Shown here one piece after another: positions 40,377 through 51,274 of a stretch of 64,000 nucleotides of DNA; position 1 is the stretch's first letter; the number at the start of each line of letters is the position of its first letter. The notes beneath the pieces are model-generated. The model was not told the origin of the DNA and did no database searches. It worked only from the letters and a program-made list of their open reading frames with translations. A program made the position numbers and the translations under genes. Source of the stretch: Puccinia triticina (Eukaryota; Basidiomycota; Pucciniomycetes; Pucciniales; Pucciniaceae); assembly GCF_026914185.1 (NCBI RefSeq), contig NC_070566.1, forward strand, positions 124,001 to 188,000, in the 5' to 3' direction.

Positions 40377-42740
40377 TTGTAACCATATGGGAGAAGTATT
40401 CCCATGCTGGGATGAGAAATAGTGGCAGAAACACCAAGAAACTACCAAAGTAGTGATATTTGGGAACTGATCAGACTTTAGCTACAACATTTGGGGGTTT
40501 TGTGGTCAGAAAATGTACATAATGAAACTTTGGGGGCTTCGAAACATTTTGGTAACCATATGGCAGAAGGATTACCATGCTGGGATGAGATATAGTGGCA
40601 GAAACACCAAGAAACTACCAAAGTAGTGATATTTGGGAACAGATCAGACTGTAGCCCCTAAATTTGGGGGTTTTGTGGTCAGTAAAGGTACATAATGAAA
40701 CCTTTGGGGCCTCTTAACATTTTGGTAACCATATTGCAGAAGGATTCCCACGCTGGGATGGGATATAGTCGCTGAAACACCAAGAAACTACCAAAGTGAG
40801 GATATTTGGGAACTGATCAGACTGTAGCTGCTACATTTGGGGGTCTTGTGGTGACATAAGGTCCATAATGAATCCTTGGGGGCCCGTAAACATTTTGGTA
40901 ACCATATGGCAGAAGGATTCCCACGCTGGGATGAGATATAGTGGCAGAAACACCAAGAAACTACCAAAGTAGTGATTTTGGGAACTGATCAGACTGTAGC
41001 TGCTACATTTGGGGGTTTGGTGGTCAGCAAAGGTACATAATGAAACTTTGGGGGCTTTTAAACATTTTGGTAACCATATTGCAGAAGAATTCCCACGCTG
41101 GGATGAGATATAGTGGCAGAAACACCCAGAAACTGCCAAAGTAGTGATATTTGGAAACTGATCAGACTGTAGCTGCTACATATGGGGGTTTTATGGTCGG
41201 CAAAGGTACCTAATGAACCTTTGGGGGTCTGCCAACATTTTGGTAACCATATGGCAGAAGGATTCCCACACTGGGATGAGATTTAGTGGCAGAAACACCA
41301 AGAAACTACCAAAGTAATGATATTTGGGAACTGATCAGACTGTAGCTGCTACGTTTCAGGGTTTTGTGGTGACTAAAGTACCTAATGAATCTTTGGGGGT
41401 CTGTCAACATTTTGGTAACCATATGTCAGAAGGATTCCCACGCTGGGATGAAATACAGTGGCAGAAACACCAAGAAACTACCAAAGTAGTGATATTTGGG
41501 AACTGATCAGACTGTAGCTGCTATATTTGGGGGTCTTGTGTTGACTTAAGGTCCATAATGAATCCTTGGGGGCCCGTTAACATTTTGGTAACCATATGGC
41601 AGAAGGATTCCCACGCTGGGATGAGATATAGTGGCAGAAACACCAACAAACTACCAAAGTAGTGATGTTTGGGAACTGATCAGACTGTAGCTGCTAAATT
41701 TGGGGGCCTTGTGGTGACTTAAGCTCCATAATGAATCCTTGGGGGCCTGGCAACATTTTGCTAACCATACAGCAGAAGGATTCCCATGCTGGGATGAGAT
41801 ATAGTGGCTGAAACACCAAGAAACTACCAAAGTAGTGATATTTGGGAACTGATCAGACTGTAGCTGCTACATTTGGGGGTTTTGTGGTGACTAAAGGTAC
41901 ATATTGAATCTTTGGGGCCTGCAAAGATTTTGGTAACCATATGGCAGAAGGATTCCTACGCTGGTATGAGATATACTGGCAGAAACACCAAGAAACTACC
42001 AAAGTTGTTATATATGGGAACTGATCAGACTGTAGCTGCTACATTTGGAGGTTTTGTGGTCATCACAGGTACATAATGAATCTTTGGGGGCCTGTAAACA
42101 TTTTGGTAACCATATGGCAGAAGTATTCCCATGCTTGGATGAGATATAGTGGCAGAAACACCAAGAAACTACCAAAGTAGGGATATTTGTGAACAGATCA
42201 GACTGTAGCTGCTACATTTGGGGGTTTTGTGGTCAGTAAAGGTACATAATGAAACTTTTGGGGCCTCTCAACATTTTGGTAACCATGTGGCAGAAGCATT
42301 CCCACACTGGGATGAGATATAGTGGCAGAAACACCAAGAAACTACCAAAGTAGTGATATTTGGGAACTGATCAGACTGTAGCTGCTACGTTTGGCGTTCT
42401 TGTGGTGACTTAAGGTCCATAATGAATCCTTGGGGGCCTGTAAACATTTTGGTAACCATATGGCAGAAGGATTCCAACACTGGGATGAGATACAGTGGCA
42501 GAAACACCAAGAAACTACCAAAGTAGTGATATTTGTGAACTGATCAGACTGTAGCTGCTACATTTGGCGGTTTTGTGGTGAGTAAAGGTACACGAAGAAT
42601 GTTTGGGGGCATTTAAACATTTTGATTACCATATGGCAGAAGAATTCCCACACTGTGACGAGATATAGTGGCAGAAACACCAAGAAACTACAAAAGTAGT
42701 GATATTTGGCAACTGATCAGATTGTAGCTGCTGCATAATG
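40377..42740 (-). repeat. Satellite array, right arm (14 units, inverted)
   Basis: About fourteen units of the same ~170-bp satellite in reverse orientation (AACTGATCAGACTGTAGCTG ... CCAAGAAACTACCAAAGTAG). Together with the left arm it forms a 3.9-kb imperfect inverted repeat. A transcript crossing it would fold into long double-stranded RNA. Unequal copy number (9 versus 14) implies independent expansion by unequal exchange. Confidence 0.9.
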
Positions 42741-42911
42741 CATGTGTCCCAAAACACAATATTTCTGGGTTTTATATGCAGAACAATTTCTGGATGAAAT
42801 TTTATGTTGAAATATTCCTCATTAATCTGTGGGTGAAAACAAAAGTAGATAAAACAAAGAACCCAACAAAAATATGCTAAACCATGGTAAACTAATTTCA
42901 AAAAGGCCTTC

Positions 42912-43444
42912 TATGCATGTAGCACCTCAAGTATGATGTGCAATATCTTCAGGAAGTTCAACCAACCAAATTAACAATGTTTGCAGGATGGTATCATGAG
43001 AGAGGTCAGGGGTCAATGTTTTTCCTTTTTTGAAAAAAAGTAGATTTGGAGACTTCTGATAACATCAATTGTTGAAGTAAAAAAGAAAAAGAAAAAAACT
43101 TTGAGACCCCTCAGTCACCCTGGATTAATCCTAAAACTTGCAATGTCTTTTTTTCATGAAGAATCAAATGGTGTATGTAGAAATTTATGAATGTTATCAG
43201 GCAAAAAAAAAAAAAAAAAATTCATGTGGCTTGAAGCTAACACAGGGGGAAGGAGAGAGATTATAGAAGACTATTAAGGAGCCATGCAACACAGAAAAAG
43301 GTATCAAGAGGAATAAAAAAAATGATCAATATAAATTGATCAATATACGCTATATTGATCAATATACAACATTGCAAATTGATCCATCTTGGTAGTGTAT
43401 ATTGATCAATATACAACATCGCAAATTCATCCATCCCTGTAGTG
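42912..43444 (-). repeat. Right long terminal inverted repeat
   Basis: Inverted copy of 34595-35064, with an internal duplication of the terminal ~60 bp (CCATCTTGGTAGTG at 43384-43397 and CCATCCCTGTAGTG at 43431-43444). It ends in TAGTG, followed by the CAT duplication. Confidence 0.85.
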
Positions 43445-43447
43445 CAT

Positions 43448-43769
43448 CTCCTGGAAGTCCCGCAAGCAGGCAACAGTGTCCTTATCCAGCACAGAAGCTG
43501 AATATAAGGCCCTCTCTGACTCATGCAAGGAGGGCTTATGGCTTCAACATCTCCTCACCGAGCTTTGTCTCTGCCCAGATACGGCTATCCCTCTACACGT
43601 TGACAACAAAGGCGCTGAAGCTCTTGCCAAGAATCCCGCCCACCACGCCAGAACAAAACACATTCACGCACGGTATCACTTCATTCGCAAGTGCGTACAA
43701 CAGGGCAACATCACACTCCTTCATGTCTCAACGAAGGAGATGTTGGCAGATATGCTAACTCGAGCTTAA
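43448..43769 (+). pseudogene. Copia RNase H, 3' end of pol
   Basis: Resumes exactly at the codon broken at 34594: SWKSRKQATVSLSSTEAEYK, then LHVDNKGAEALAKNP and HIHARYHFIRKCVQQGNITL, ending LADMLTRA and TAA at 43767-43769. These are the standard C-terminal copia RNase H motifs (STEAEY, DNKGA, KHI, LADMLTK). Confidence 0.9.
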
Positions 43770-44298
43770 CAAAGCCTCTCAAACGGGGGTCCCGAAGGGA
43801 CTCTCCGTAGGAGAGGCTTACCTCCAAAGTCGCCCGCGTCGCCTGAGCAATTTGAGAAAATGGTGAAATTTTCACCATTCTTAAGCTCAAGGATCATTTG
43901 AGCAAAAGCAAAGACCTTCAGAACAATTCTGATTCGGCAAAGTTGTAGCTTTGCTTCTTAGGCACATTTTCCCTGTTTTTTGGAAAAAAAAGGTGCAAAA
44001 TAGCAGGTCGCTTGCGATTTGCAGTTGGTCTTGTTCCTTCCTTTTGCGAAGTAAAGCTTGACAGGTGGGGAACTGTTCGGATCATCGGACCATAAACCCT
44101 CTCACGGTTTTTTGACTCGCTGCATCCAGGTGCTGATGTTAAATACATACAAACTAGTATCTGATCATCAATTCATCATGATTGTTAGACGGAATGGTGA
44201 AAAATGGATCTGTTTCATGCCTGAGATCACAGTAAATAATCAGTCCTCCAAGCGTTGAAAGTCCTTTGCAAACAACACAAGAACTGTTTGAGAAAATA
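43770..44298. other. Left flank of the helicase unit
   Basis: AAGCCTCT (43772-43779) recurs at 50669-50676, both preceded by TGCTAACT, and may mark the edges of an insertion. CGGGGGTCCCGAAGGGAC (43784-43801) loosely resembles the complement of GGGCCCTTTGGGCCCCCCCG (50608-50627). A perfect hairpin GAAAATGGTGAAATTTTCACC lies at 43856-43876. There is no gene here. It should hold the helicase promoter, and I see no defined element. Confidence 0.35.
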
Positions 44299-46877
44299 AT
44301 GGCGATAAGAAAGAAAAGTTCGACAACTCCCTCCAAACTTCCTACAAGGTCATCCAAAAGCCCGATCAACTCAGCAAAATCACCGCTCAAGTCATCATCA
44401 TCTAGCCCGAGAAAGTCATCAAAAAAACCCAAACAGTCACTGAGCGCGGATAGTTCAACTACTGGTATCCATGTCCTGAAAAAGGTCTCTGAGAAGAAAG
44501 GCAAATCCTTGGAGATGGAAATTGCCACTCAAGCAAAGAGATTTTACGGCGGTCAAGAGGCAAAGCAACTTCAGATCAAGGCAGTAGCCAGCCTGGTACA
44601 AGGACAAAACACCTTCCTGTTGGCCGGCACAGGATTCGGAAAATCAAGGATCTCCAAGATTTATTTTAATCTTTTACCCTCCTCCGCCAGCCCAGTTGTT
44701 TTGGTACTAAACCCACTGGATGCTTTGGGCAACAACCAGGTGGAAGAGAAGAAGAAGTCTAATTTTACCGTGATCAATCTGACAAAGCTTACCTTCAATA
44801 AGCAGGTCGCCAAGGAGATCAAGTCCGGAGTGTACAATTTTGTGTACCTCAGTCCTGAGATTTTCATGAACAACAAAATGTGGGATTCGGTTTACTTCAG
44901 TTCGGAGTTTCAACGACGTCTGGGCCTTGTTGTTGTCGATGAAGCCCATATGATCTATGTATGGGGACTGGTTGAAAGCTCGCATGGAAAGAAGTCATTT
45001 TCCATAATTATACGGCATCAAGATTTTTCAATATTCCGTCCATGTTATGGTAAAATAGGCATACATCTACAGTGCCAAAACAAAGCTCCAATCCTTTTGC
45101 TTTCTGCAACATGCCGGCCGATTGCTGTTGATTCTATTTTGAGAAGCATGAAGTTGACAACCAAGCTGATCAACATAATTCGAGGCGAGTTGACTCGGCC
45201 CAAAATTCGTATCATCCGCATCACTATGTCGAAATCTTTGAAATCAAATCTTGACCTATTGGACGTTTTTGCGCTGAGAGACGAGACCCCAGACAAAGAC
45301 ATGATACCTACACTGATTTACAGTGGAACCCGAGCACGGACACTCACTTTTTTGGAGGTGTTGGATATAGCGCGAGGAACACCTGGGGCCTGCTTAGATC
45401 CGTGTAATTCTTTTTCGAGGAGGTTCCACTCATGCACAGGAGACAAAGACAAGGAAGAAGTTATCCAAAGTTACTCTGAAGAGAAGTTTCCAATAATCTC
45501 ATCAACCATGGCGCTTGGGCTGGGCCAAAATTGGAAGCGGGTGAGGAGTGTAATCCACATGGGAAGAGGCGACCCCGCAAATATATGTCAGATGATAGGG
45601 AGGTAAGCCAAATTGTGACGTTGTTCACTTTCCAAATTGCAAAAACACTATTAACTAACCTTCCATTCGAACACAGATGCGGGAGGGATGGAAAGGATGG
45701 ACTGGCTATCCTCTTTGTGGAATCAAAGCGCAAGGGAGGAAAAAATAGTATAGCCGATTTCAATAACCCCACCAAGCAGTCGGACGATGACCGTATGGAT
45801 GCGCTTGCAATAACACCGATCTGTCTGAGGGTTGCTTTGTACAACATGGACAACTTGCACGGGTACATCCCACTATCAAAGGACGACCCTAACTACATAG
45901 CAGAACTCAACCGACAGAAAGAAGCACGGTTTCCGGATTGTCGTTGCTCCAATTGCATGGTTGAATCCGGCGAAAAGTTGATAAATAATTTGCACAAGTT
46001 AAATAAAAGTAATTTTGATGATGCAATCAACGATTGCTTGGATTTTGCAATTACTGACACTGTCAAGAAGAGAAAATATACTCGGACAACCCAAAAGGAC
46101 ACAGCTGGAAGTGATTTGGGAACCATGGACGAGTACAAACAACACATGATTTACATGTTCAGCAAGTTTCATGAGGATAAGATGGGAATATTGGGATGTT
46201 TATCAGCTGCAGACCTTTTCAGCAACAAGGAAGCCCAAGCCATAGTTACAAACTTGTCTGACATTCCAGACACAATTAAACTCAACAAAATCATTGGTGG
46301 CGAAACAATTGATGGACAGCTTGATTTCTTAATGGGTTTAATTCAAGATTTTCACAATGATCCTTTGTATCACGAGCAATTGGATTATCAAAGGAAATTG
46401 AGAGAAGAAGCCGAGGAGATCAAGAAACAAAAGAAAAGGGAAGCTGGTGCTCGATATCGTGCAAACCGACGATCTAGACTTCTACTGGCTTCAGCAACCG
46501 AACCTGCTGGAACAATGCCTTTGGCCAAGGACCTAGGAAAACCACAGGGACAACAAACCAAGGAGATGAGGAAACAAAAGAAAAAGGAGGCCAACACTCG
46601 ATACCGGGCAAACAAGCGAGCCAGAGACCTAGCAGCAGCAAAGTCACAAAATGTGGCAGGATTGGGTAGCGGAGTATCTGTTTCTGAGGACGATAGGCAC
46701 CTGGCGGCTGCGGAGGTGGATTCGGCGCGAAATTTGGGGGCTGGGGATCCAGGGTCAGTCGCTGGCATTGGAACAATTTTGGACAAATCATCAAGTGAAA
46801 CATTGGAGGAACAGGCGATAGGGTTGCAAGTGGGACAGGGGGGGAAGTTGGATGACAATAGAACAATGGCGAAGTAG
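44299..46877 (+). CDS. RecQ-like DNA helicase, intact, two exons
   Basis: Exon 1 is 44299-45602 and exon 2 is 45677-46877, with a 74-bp intron (GTAAGC, CTAAC branch, ACAG). The splice falls inside motif VI (QMIGR-CGRDG). The product is 834 residues. Order: Ser/Lys-rich N-terminus; Walker A AGTGFGKS (about 109-116); DEAH (about 214-217); SAT motif III (about 269); IYSGTRART (motif IV region); STMALGLGQNWKRVRSVIHMG (motif V); motif VI; a CRCSNC zinc-type motif; and a basic C-terminus with a duplicated KKQKKREAGARYRANR / RKQKKKEANTRYRANK element. This fits SF2 RecQ-type 3'-5' helicases. No HRDC is seen. The start at ATG 44299 is the first in frame after TTG 44266. It is convergent with the next gene, 6 bp apart. 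Confidence 0.85.
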
Positions 46878-46883
46878 TTGATA

Positions 46884-49778
46884 TCACATTTCCATTGGTG
46901 AACCGGGGGTATCGGAGGAGTTATCTTCTTCTTCTTGTAATTCATCATCAAGAGTAGTTGCATGTTCTTGTACTAAGCTGTTGTTAATTTCACCCGGTAA
47001 AGTGCCCCACATGAAATGTAGTTTGAAGCGAGACAATTCACCCTTCTCCGCAATCTCAGACTTGAGCTTATTTAATCCAACAACAAGTGTATCTTCACAA
47101 TCGGGAATAGTGTAGTCGGTCGAGCCAGGGAACTGATCAAGAATATCATAGTTCCGCGCCATCTGAAGGAACATTTCGAGCGACCTTGCTTGGATGTGGT
47201 TTTTGTGCGATTGGTAAATGACCTTATAGCCTCCTTTGGTCTTTAAGCTGTGGAATGCTGAGCGGAGCTGAAATCACATTTGGCAAAAACAATTCAACAT
47301 ACTTTGACATGATGAGTGGGACAGAGGTCAACAACTTACTATCGGCATGTTCAAAGAGAACATCTCTTGCAACCGGGTGACTTGCGTACCAATCCCACTT
47401 CGGTTATATAAAAACTTCAGCAAATAGTTCTGCAACTCAAGATAATAATCTTTGGCTACAAAGTGATCGGGCCGGCCAGTAGGGGAGAACAGCATACTGT
47501 GAAGTATGTATTTTCGGAGTGCGGGTGGCAACACCTCAGTGAGGAGGAGAACCATGCGAGGCAAATAGGATCGATAGTTTACGAGGCCAGGAAGGGCTTG
47601 CGACATAACAGACCATATCTTCCACATATTCATGAGTCGTCCAATGTCACCCGCCTTCATGGCTCGGTTGGCCTCAACAACAGTCCCAAAGTCGTGCAAC
47701 CTTTGCATCAGAGAATGTAATTTGGGCAAATCTTCTTTAGAGACGGATCAATGAGCCGCTGGTGAGAAAAATCGATCGTAGCATTCTTCTACTACCATGT
47801 TCCATTGATTAGATCGGATTTTTGGTAGCTCATCGGGGACTGGATCGCGTTCGGTCTTCATTATGACCCTGAAACAAGTAGAAAAATTCAGTGCCTCCGA
47901 CTGGACGGTCTCAATGCAATTAGATTAAACATACCGAAGACAGTAAACAATAGAAGCCTCATGTACCTTCTCAATGTTTTTCATCATTGAGTTGAAGTCT
48001 TTCTTAGGTATAGCCTTCTCAGATGGTACGCCAAGGGCATGTAAATAATGCCAGGCTCCTAAGTCATTCGTCTTGCTGGGATCGCCAAAATGCATCTCAA
48101 AAATCGTTTGAGATATATTCCACAATGTGTGAGACGAGCCAAGTTGCATGCAGAGGTTGAGCAAGCTGTGATCCGCATGAGAGCTAGGTGTCCTTAGGGC
48201 CCAAAGAGAGTTGAGATTCTGACATGTACCGAGGTCGCCATCCATCAGTTGTAGTTGCGAGCAGAAATCTTCAGGAGAGAGACCAGTTTGTCCTATTATG
48301 CTATCGATAACCTGACCAATTCCTTCCGCTGAATTGTCAGATGCGTCCATGAGCTTGAGCATCTGGATTCAAGGCGCAGAGCAATCAATCAGATCGATTG
48401 GTGGGGGATTTAAGGGAATCGAGGATTTCTTGTTGGAGGGTTCAGCAATATAACGGATCATTACACGAGCTATCTGGCTTTTCAACACGGCTTCGAAGTG
48501 CAGGTCGTCCTGGTGAGTTGGCAGAAACATTCGCGGGACAATCTCCAATTTCGGAATTTTACTGAGAGCTTTGTAGTACGAGGCAAGAGTAAGTTCGGAA
48601 TGATCAAGTGACTGGAGCAGCGCAGGGTTGGGATGGAGGATATAGCCCCATGTACCGTGAAACATCATAGATCGATGGCCGACAGAGTTAGTATGAATAT
48701 GCTCCTCCATATCAAGATTGTCAATACAAATCCCTGGTCGTAGTGGCCTTCCTTCCTCAATAGCCATAGCATTTCTAAGGTCACGCGCCGCCGTGTCTGA
48801 CAGCCGTCTCAGAGCCCTCAAAGCTTTTTGTTGGGAGGAAGTCAACCCGATGAGGTGCAAGTAGTCGTTAATCCTTTCCGAGACGCCACCCGCTATGAAG
48901 CGTACACTGTTAAATAGCTGTAAGCCATTAACTCGACAATTCCTTCCAAAAGCAACCATGGAGCAGATGGTTGAGGCCATCTGCGTATTCACAAAAAAAG
49001 TCATGTATTTAGCCATCTTCTAAGGATTCCATTTATTTCCTGAAAGGGAAAGCATACCTTTTCCTTCCGAATACGAACGCTAGAGGTACCTTCGTAGCCC
49101 ACTTCCTCCGAGTGCAGTATGTTCTCCTCTTCGGAATCGGGATTAATGTTTTCAGGTTCTTCAGCTTGGTCTGGGATCTCTTTGGCAGGCTCATCCGCAT
49201 TGGGATCCAATGTGGCCAGAAGGATGTTGAACAGAAAGGGCATGTGGTCCCTAGTGAGTGACTGTTCGCGACTTTGGGCTGCATCTTCTCCAAAGAAAGT
49301 GGGTTCAATGGTGCGCGTGCTATGGAATGAACCATTCGGAAAATTACCCCTTGGTGGTTGTTGGACATTCAGGATTTCAATTGCCTATTTCACAAAGTCA
49401 ATCAATCAAAAATTAGCATCTGCTTTCAATACCAAGTAGGATTGATGATTTTAATCAGTTACTCACTTCGTGTTGAATCCACTGCCTCCATTGAGCTGCT
49501 CCATATTGAGTCCGGGTGCATTCATCCTTAATTGCGTTAAGCATCTCCTGGGTAGAAGCCCAACCGGTTGCGGTGCCCCAAAAACGTCGGCGAAAAGCAA
49601 GCGCAGGATCCTCTTCAGTGAGGAATGACACGAGGAACTGCTTTGGAGTCATGTTCATTTTTTGAAGGTTGCCACAGATGAAAAGAACTCTTTCTGCTTC
49701 GGTGAGGCGAGGAGCCGCGTTAGCACGTTGGGTGTCTAGTAAAATTGCGGGGTCATCAGCTGCCGTTTCAAAGTTCAT
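46884..49778 (-). pseudogene. DUF6589-like protein, six exons, one nonsense codon
   Basis: Exons: 49778-49467, 49384-49058, 49019-48465, 48362-47935, 47868-47340, 47267-46884. All introns are GT-AG and 38-102 bp. Joined length is 845 codons in one frame, with a TGA at 47748-47750 (CAT TGA TCC; CGA is the likely ancestor). Conserved-looking features are GICIDNLDMEEHIHTN, QLQLMDGDLGTCQNLNSLW, MHFGDPSKTNDLGAWHYLHA, MKAGDIGRLMNMWKIW and NYRSYLPRMVLLLTEVLP, which match my memory of the fungal DUF6589 family (function unknown). It has an acidic C-terminal tail. It is convergent to the helicase and may work with it. With the stop it is probably truncated to about 600 residues. Confidence 0.65.
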
Positions 49779-50668
49779 ATTTGGTGATGGATGAAGACTG
49801 AAGTGGTGCGATTGATCTTATTGTTAAGAAAAGATAAGGTAATCTTAGAATGTTTATTTGGTCCTAGTGCCTGAGACAGAGATGGCACAGCAGCTTATGT
49901 ATATATTGTCAAGGTGCCTGCAAGGGAAGAGGGAATCAAATCATACACCAGTGAATCGTTAGAAGGGGAAACTTGCATTAGACAATGCACAGGACAAGAA
50001 TCTACGGTGTTCTGTGAAGTAATAGAAAGTCACAATGTTTCTTGGATCACTTCACTTGCAGCTCGCTGAAGCCGAGCCGAGAAAATCACAACGTTTCTGG
50101 GATTCCTTCACTTGCAACCCGCTGAAGCAGAGCTGTCTGAGGACTAGAATCTACGATGTTTGCTGTGAAGTACTTAATAGAAAATGACCACACTTCTTCG
50201 ATTCCTTCACTTGTAACTCGCTGAAGCAGAGCTGGCTGAGTTCTGTCATGTATTGTTGTAGATACATAGTCATACACAGAGAAAAAATCTAGAATGATAA
50301 TATGTATTTGTTTTTTATGTATATAACACCAGATACATCCGTTGGGATATCCGGGCTTGAAGAAGTCGGATTGTTTACAGTGGCATTTTATTGACATAAT
50401 GATTTATTCGAAGGGATGAAGTTATTTGGGAATTTTAAGCTGGATTAAATGTGCTTGGAATCTTGCGCTTCTAATGGTGCCGGCGGCGGGATGTATTTTG
50501 AAGTGCTAGTGATGAATTGAGGGGGTGAGATCACCTCCCAGCCATTTGGCTGGTAGCTCTCCCCCTCGTAAGCTGACTTTGGATGCAAGTCCCTCCCTTC
50601 GGGAGGCGGGCCCTTTGGGCCCCCCCGAGCGTAGGTGTGAGGGACTTGTGTTAAGTTCAATGCTAACT
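49779..50668. other. Right flank of the DUF6589-like gene with short repeats
   Basis: Three diverged copies, about 55-110 bp apart, of CTTCACTTGCAACYCGCTGAAGCAGAGC with adjacent GTTTCTTGGATC-type words at 50035-50230. There is no ORF of note. GGGAGGCGGGCCCTTTGGGC at 50601-50620 is a strong hairpin. It probably holds the promoter of the minus-strand gene and the edge of the unit. Confidence 0.4.
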
Positions 50669-50744
50669 AAGCCTCTACCACGGGTGGCCCTCGAAAAACA
50701 CCGCTCAATGTTTGGTATTGTCTGAAAAACCCACTCATTGTGAT

Positions 50745-50944
50745 TTCCTATCCCTTCTCTCTTTCCTCCTACTCCCTTCATCTTCCTTTCTCCTTTCCTA
50801 TCCCAATTCCTTTCCCTTTATCTCTCTTTTCTCTCTTCTTCCTCACTTCTTCTTTTCTGTTTTTTTTTTTTTTTTTTTTTTTCCTCTCTTTCTTTCTTAC
50901 ATCTTTTGTGTTCTTTTCTGTTCCATGGTATCAGCAAGGGGGGG
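50745..50944 (+). promoter_or_regulatory. Pyrimidine-rich tract and copia polypurine tract
   Basis: 50745-50915 is nearly pure C/T with a run of 25 T at about 50859-50883. Immediately before the 3' LTR, AAGGGGGGG (50936-50944) is the plus-strand primer. The long T tract may reflect slippage. Confidence 0.7.
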
Positions 50945-51269
50945 TGTTGAGATAGTCATATTTATATTTCTTTCTCATGTTTCTTTCTTCTCTGTCTCTA
51001 TGCTTCACACATGTCACAGCTCCACATTTCATGTCACACTTCTCATTGTATACCTGAGGTAGCGGGCGTGGAAGGATTCCCTTTCCCCATCCTTCCACAA
51101 CTCACTTGCCCGGCATCGTGCCCGCTGCTCTCAGGTACAATCATATGTCTTTTCATTTCATTCCTTCTCTCTGTGTTGTTTTCTCTTGTTTCTTTTGTTC
51201 TTTAGTGTGCAATGATACTCACTCGCCCGGCATCGTGCCCGCTGCTCTCAGTCCTTGTCTTGCTCAACA
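50945..51269 (+). repeat. Copia 3' LTR
   Basis: 325 bp, TGTTGAG...CTCAACA, with about a dozen differences or fewer from the 5' LTR plus the 15-bp length difference. It is followed by the ACAAC duplication (51270-51274). Confidence 0.92.
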
Positions 51270-51274
51270 ACAAC

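Larger units (their letters stand above)
34595..43444. mobile_element. CACTA-ended foldback element in copia RNase H
   Basis: Left end CACTACCAAGATGGATGAAT at 34595. The right end is the complement, ATTCATCCATCCCTGTAGTG, finishing at 43444. A 3-bp duplication CAT flanks it (34592-34594, 43445-43447). Excision restores the copia frame (GCC ATC TCC TGG, RNase H motif). Inverted similarity extends about 470-530 bp (34595-35064 versus 42912-43444) and then continues, after a 3.6-kb insert, into inverted satellite arrays. CACTA ends and a 3-bp duplication point to the CACTA/EnSpm group. There is no transposase inside, so it is non-autonomous. Confidence 0.92.
1604..51269 (+). mobile_element. Full-length Ty1/copia retrotransposon, heavily interrupted
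   Basis: Two related LTRs (1604-1943 and 50945-51269) start TGTTGAG and end CTCAACA, and are flanked by the same 5 bp, ACAAC (1599-1603 and 51270-51274). The internal order is gag, zinc knuckle, aspartic protease, integrase, reverse transcriptase, RNase H, which is copia order. Three insertions split it: a gypsy element in gag (2655-31055), a CACTA-ended element in RNase H (34595-43444) and a RecQ/DUF6589-like unit after pol. Removing these leaves roughly 5.5 kb, a normal copia size. At least four in-frame TGA codons, one frameshift and one 20-bp duplication show that this copy is dead. Confidence 0.93.

Noticed and set aside
43784..50627. Terminal inverted repeats CGGGGGTCCCGAAGGGAC / GGGCCCTTTGGGCCCCCCCG for the helicase unit
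   Set aside because: Similarity is loose and low complexity, and no target duplication flanks these positions. Kept only as a hint.
44299..50668. Subtelomeric telomere-linked helicase locus
   Set aside because: RecQ-like helicases are telomere-linked in some fungi, but I see no TTAGGG arrays here, and the gene lies inside a copia element.
44266..50668. Helitron
   Set aside because: The helicase is RecQ-like (DEAH, CGRDG motif VI), not the PIF1-type of Helitrons, and there is no HUH Rep domain.
50740..50955. Short ORFs in the T-rich tract before the copia 3' LTR
   Set aside because: Pure Phe/Leu/Ser low-complexity translation of a pyrimidine tract.
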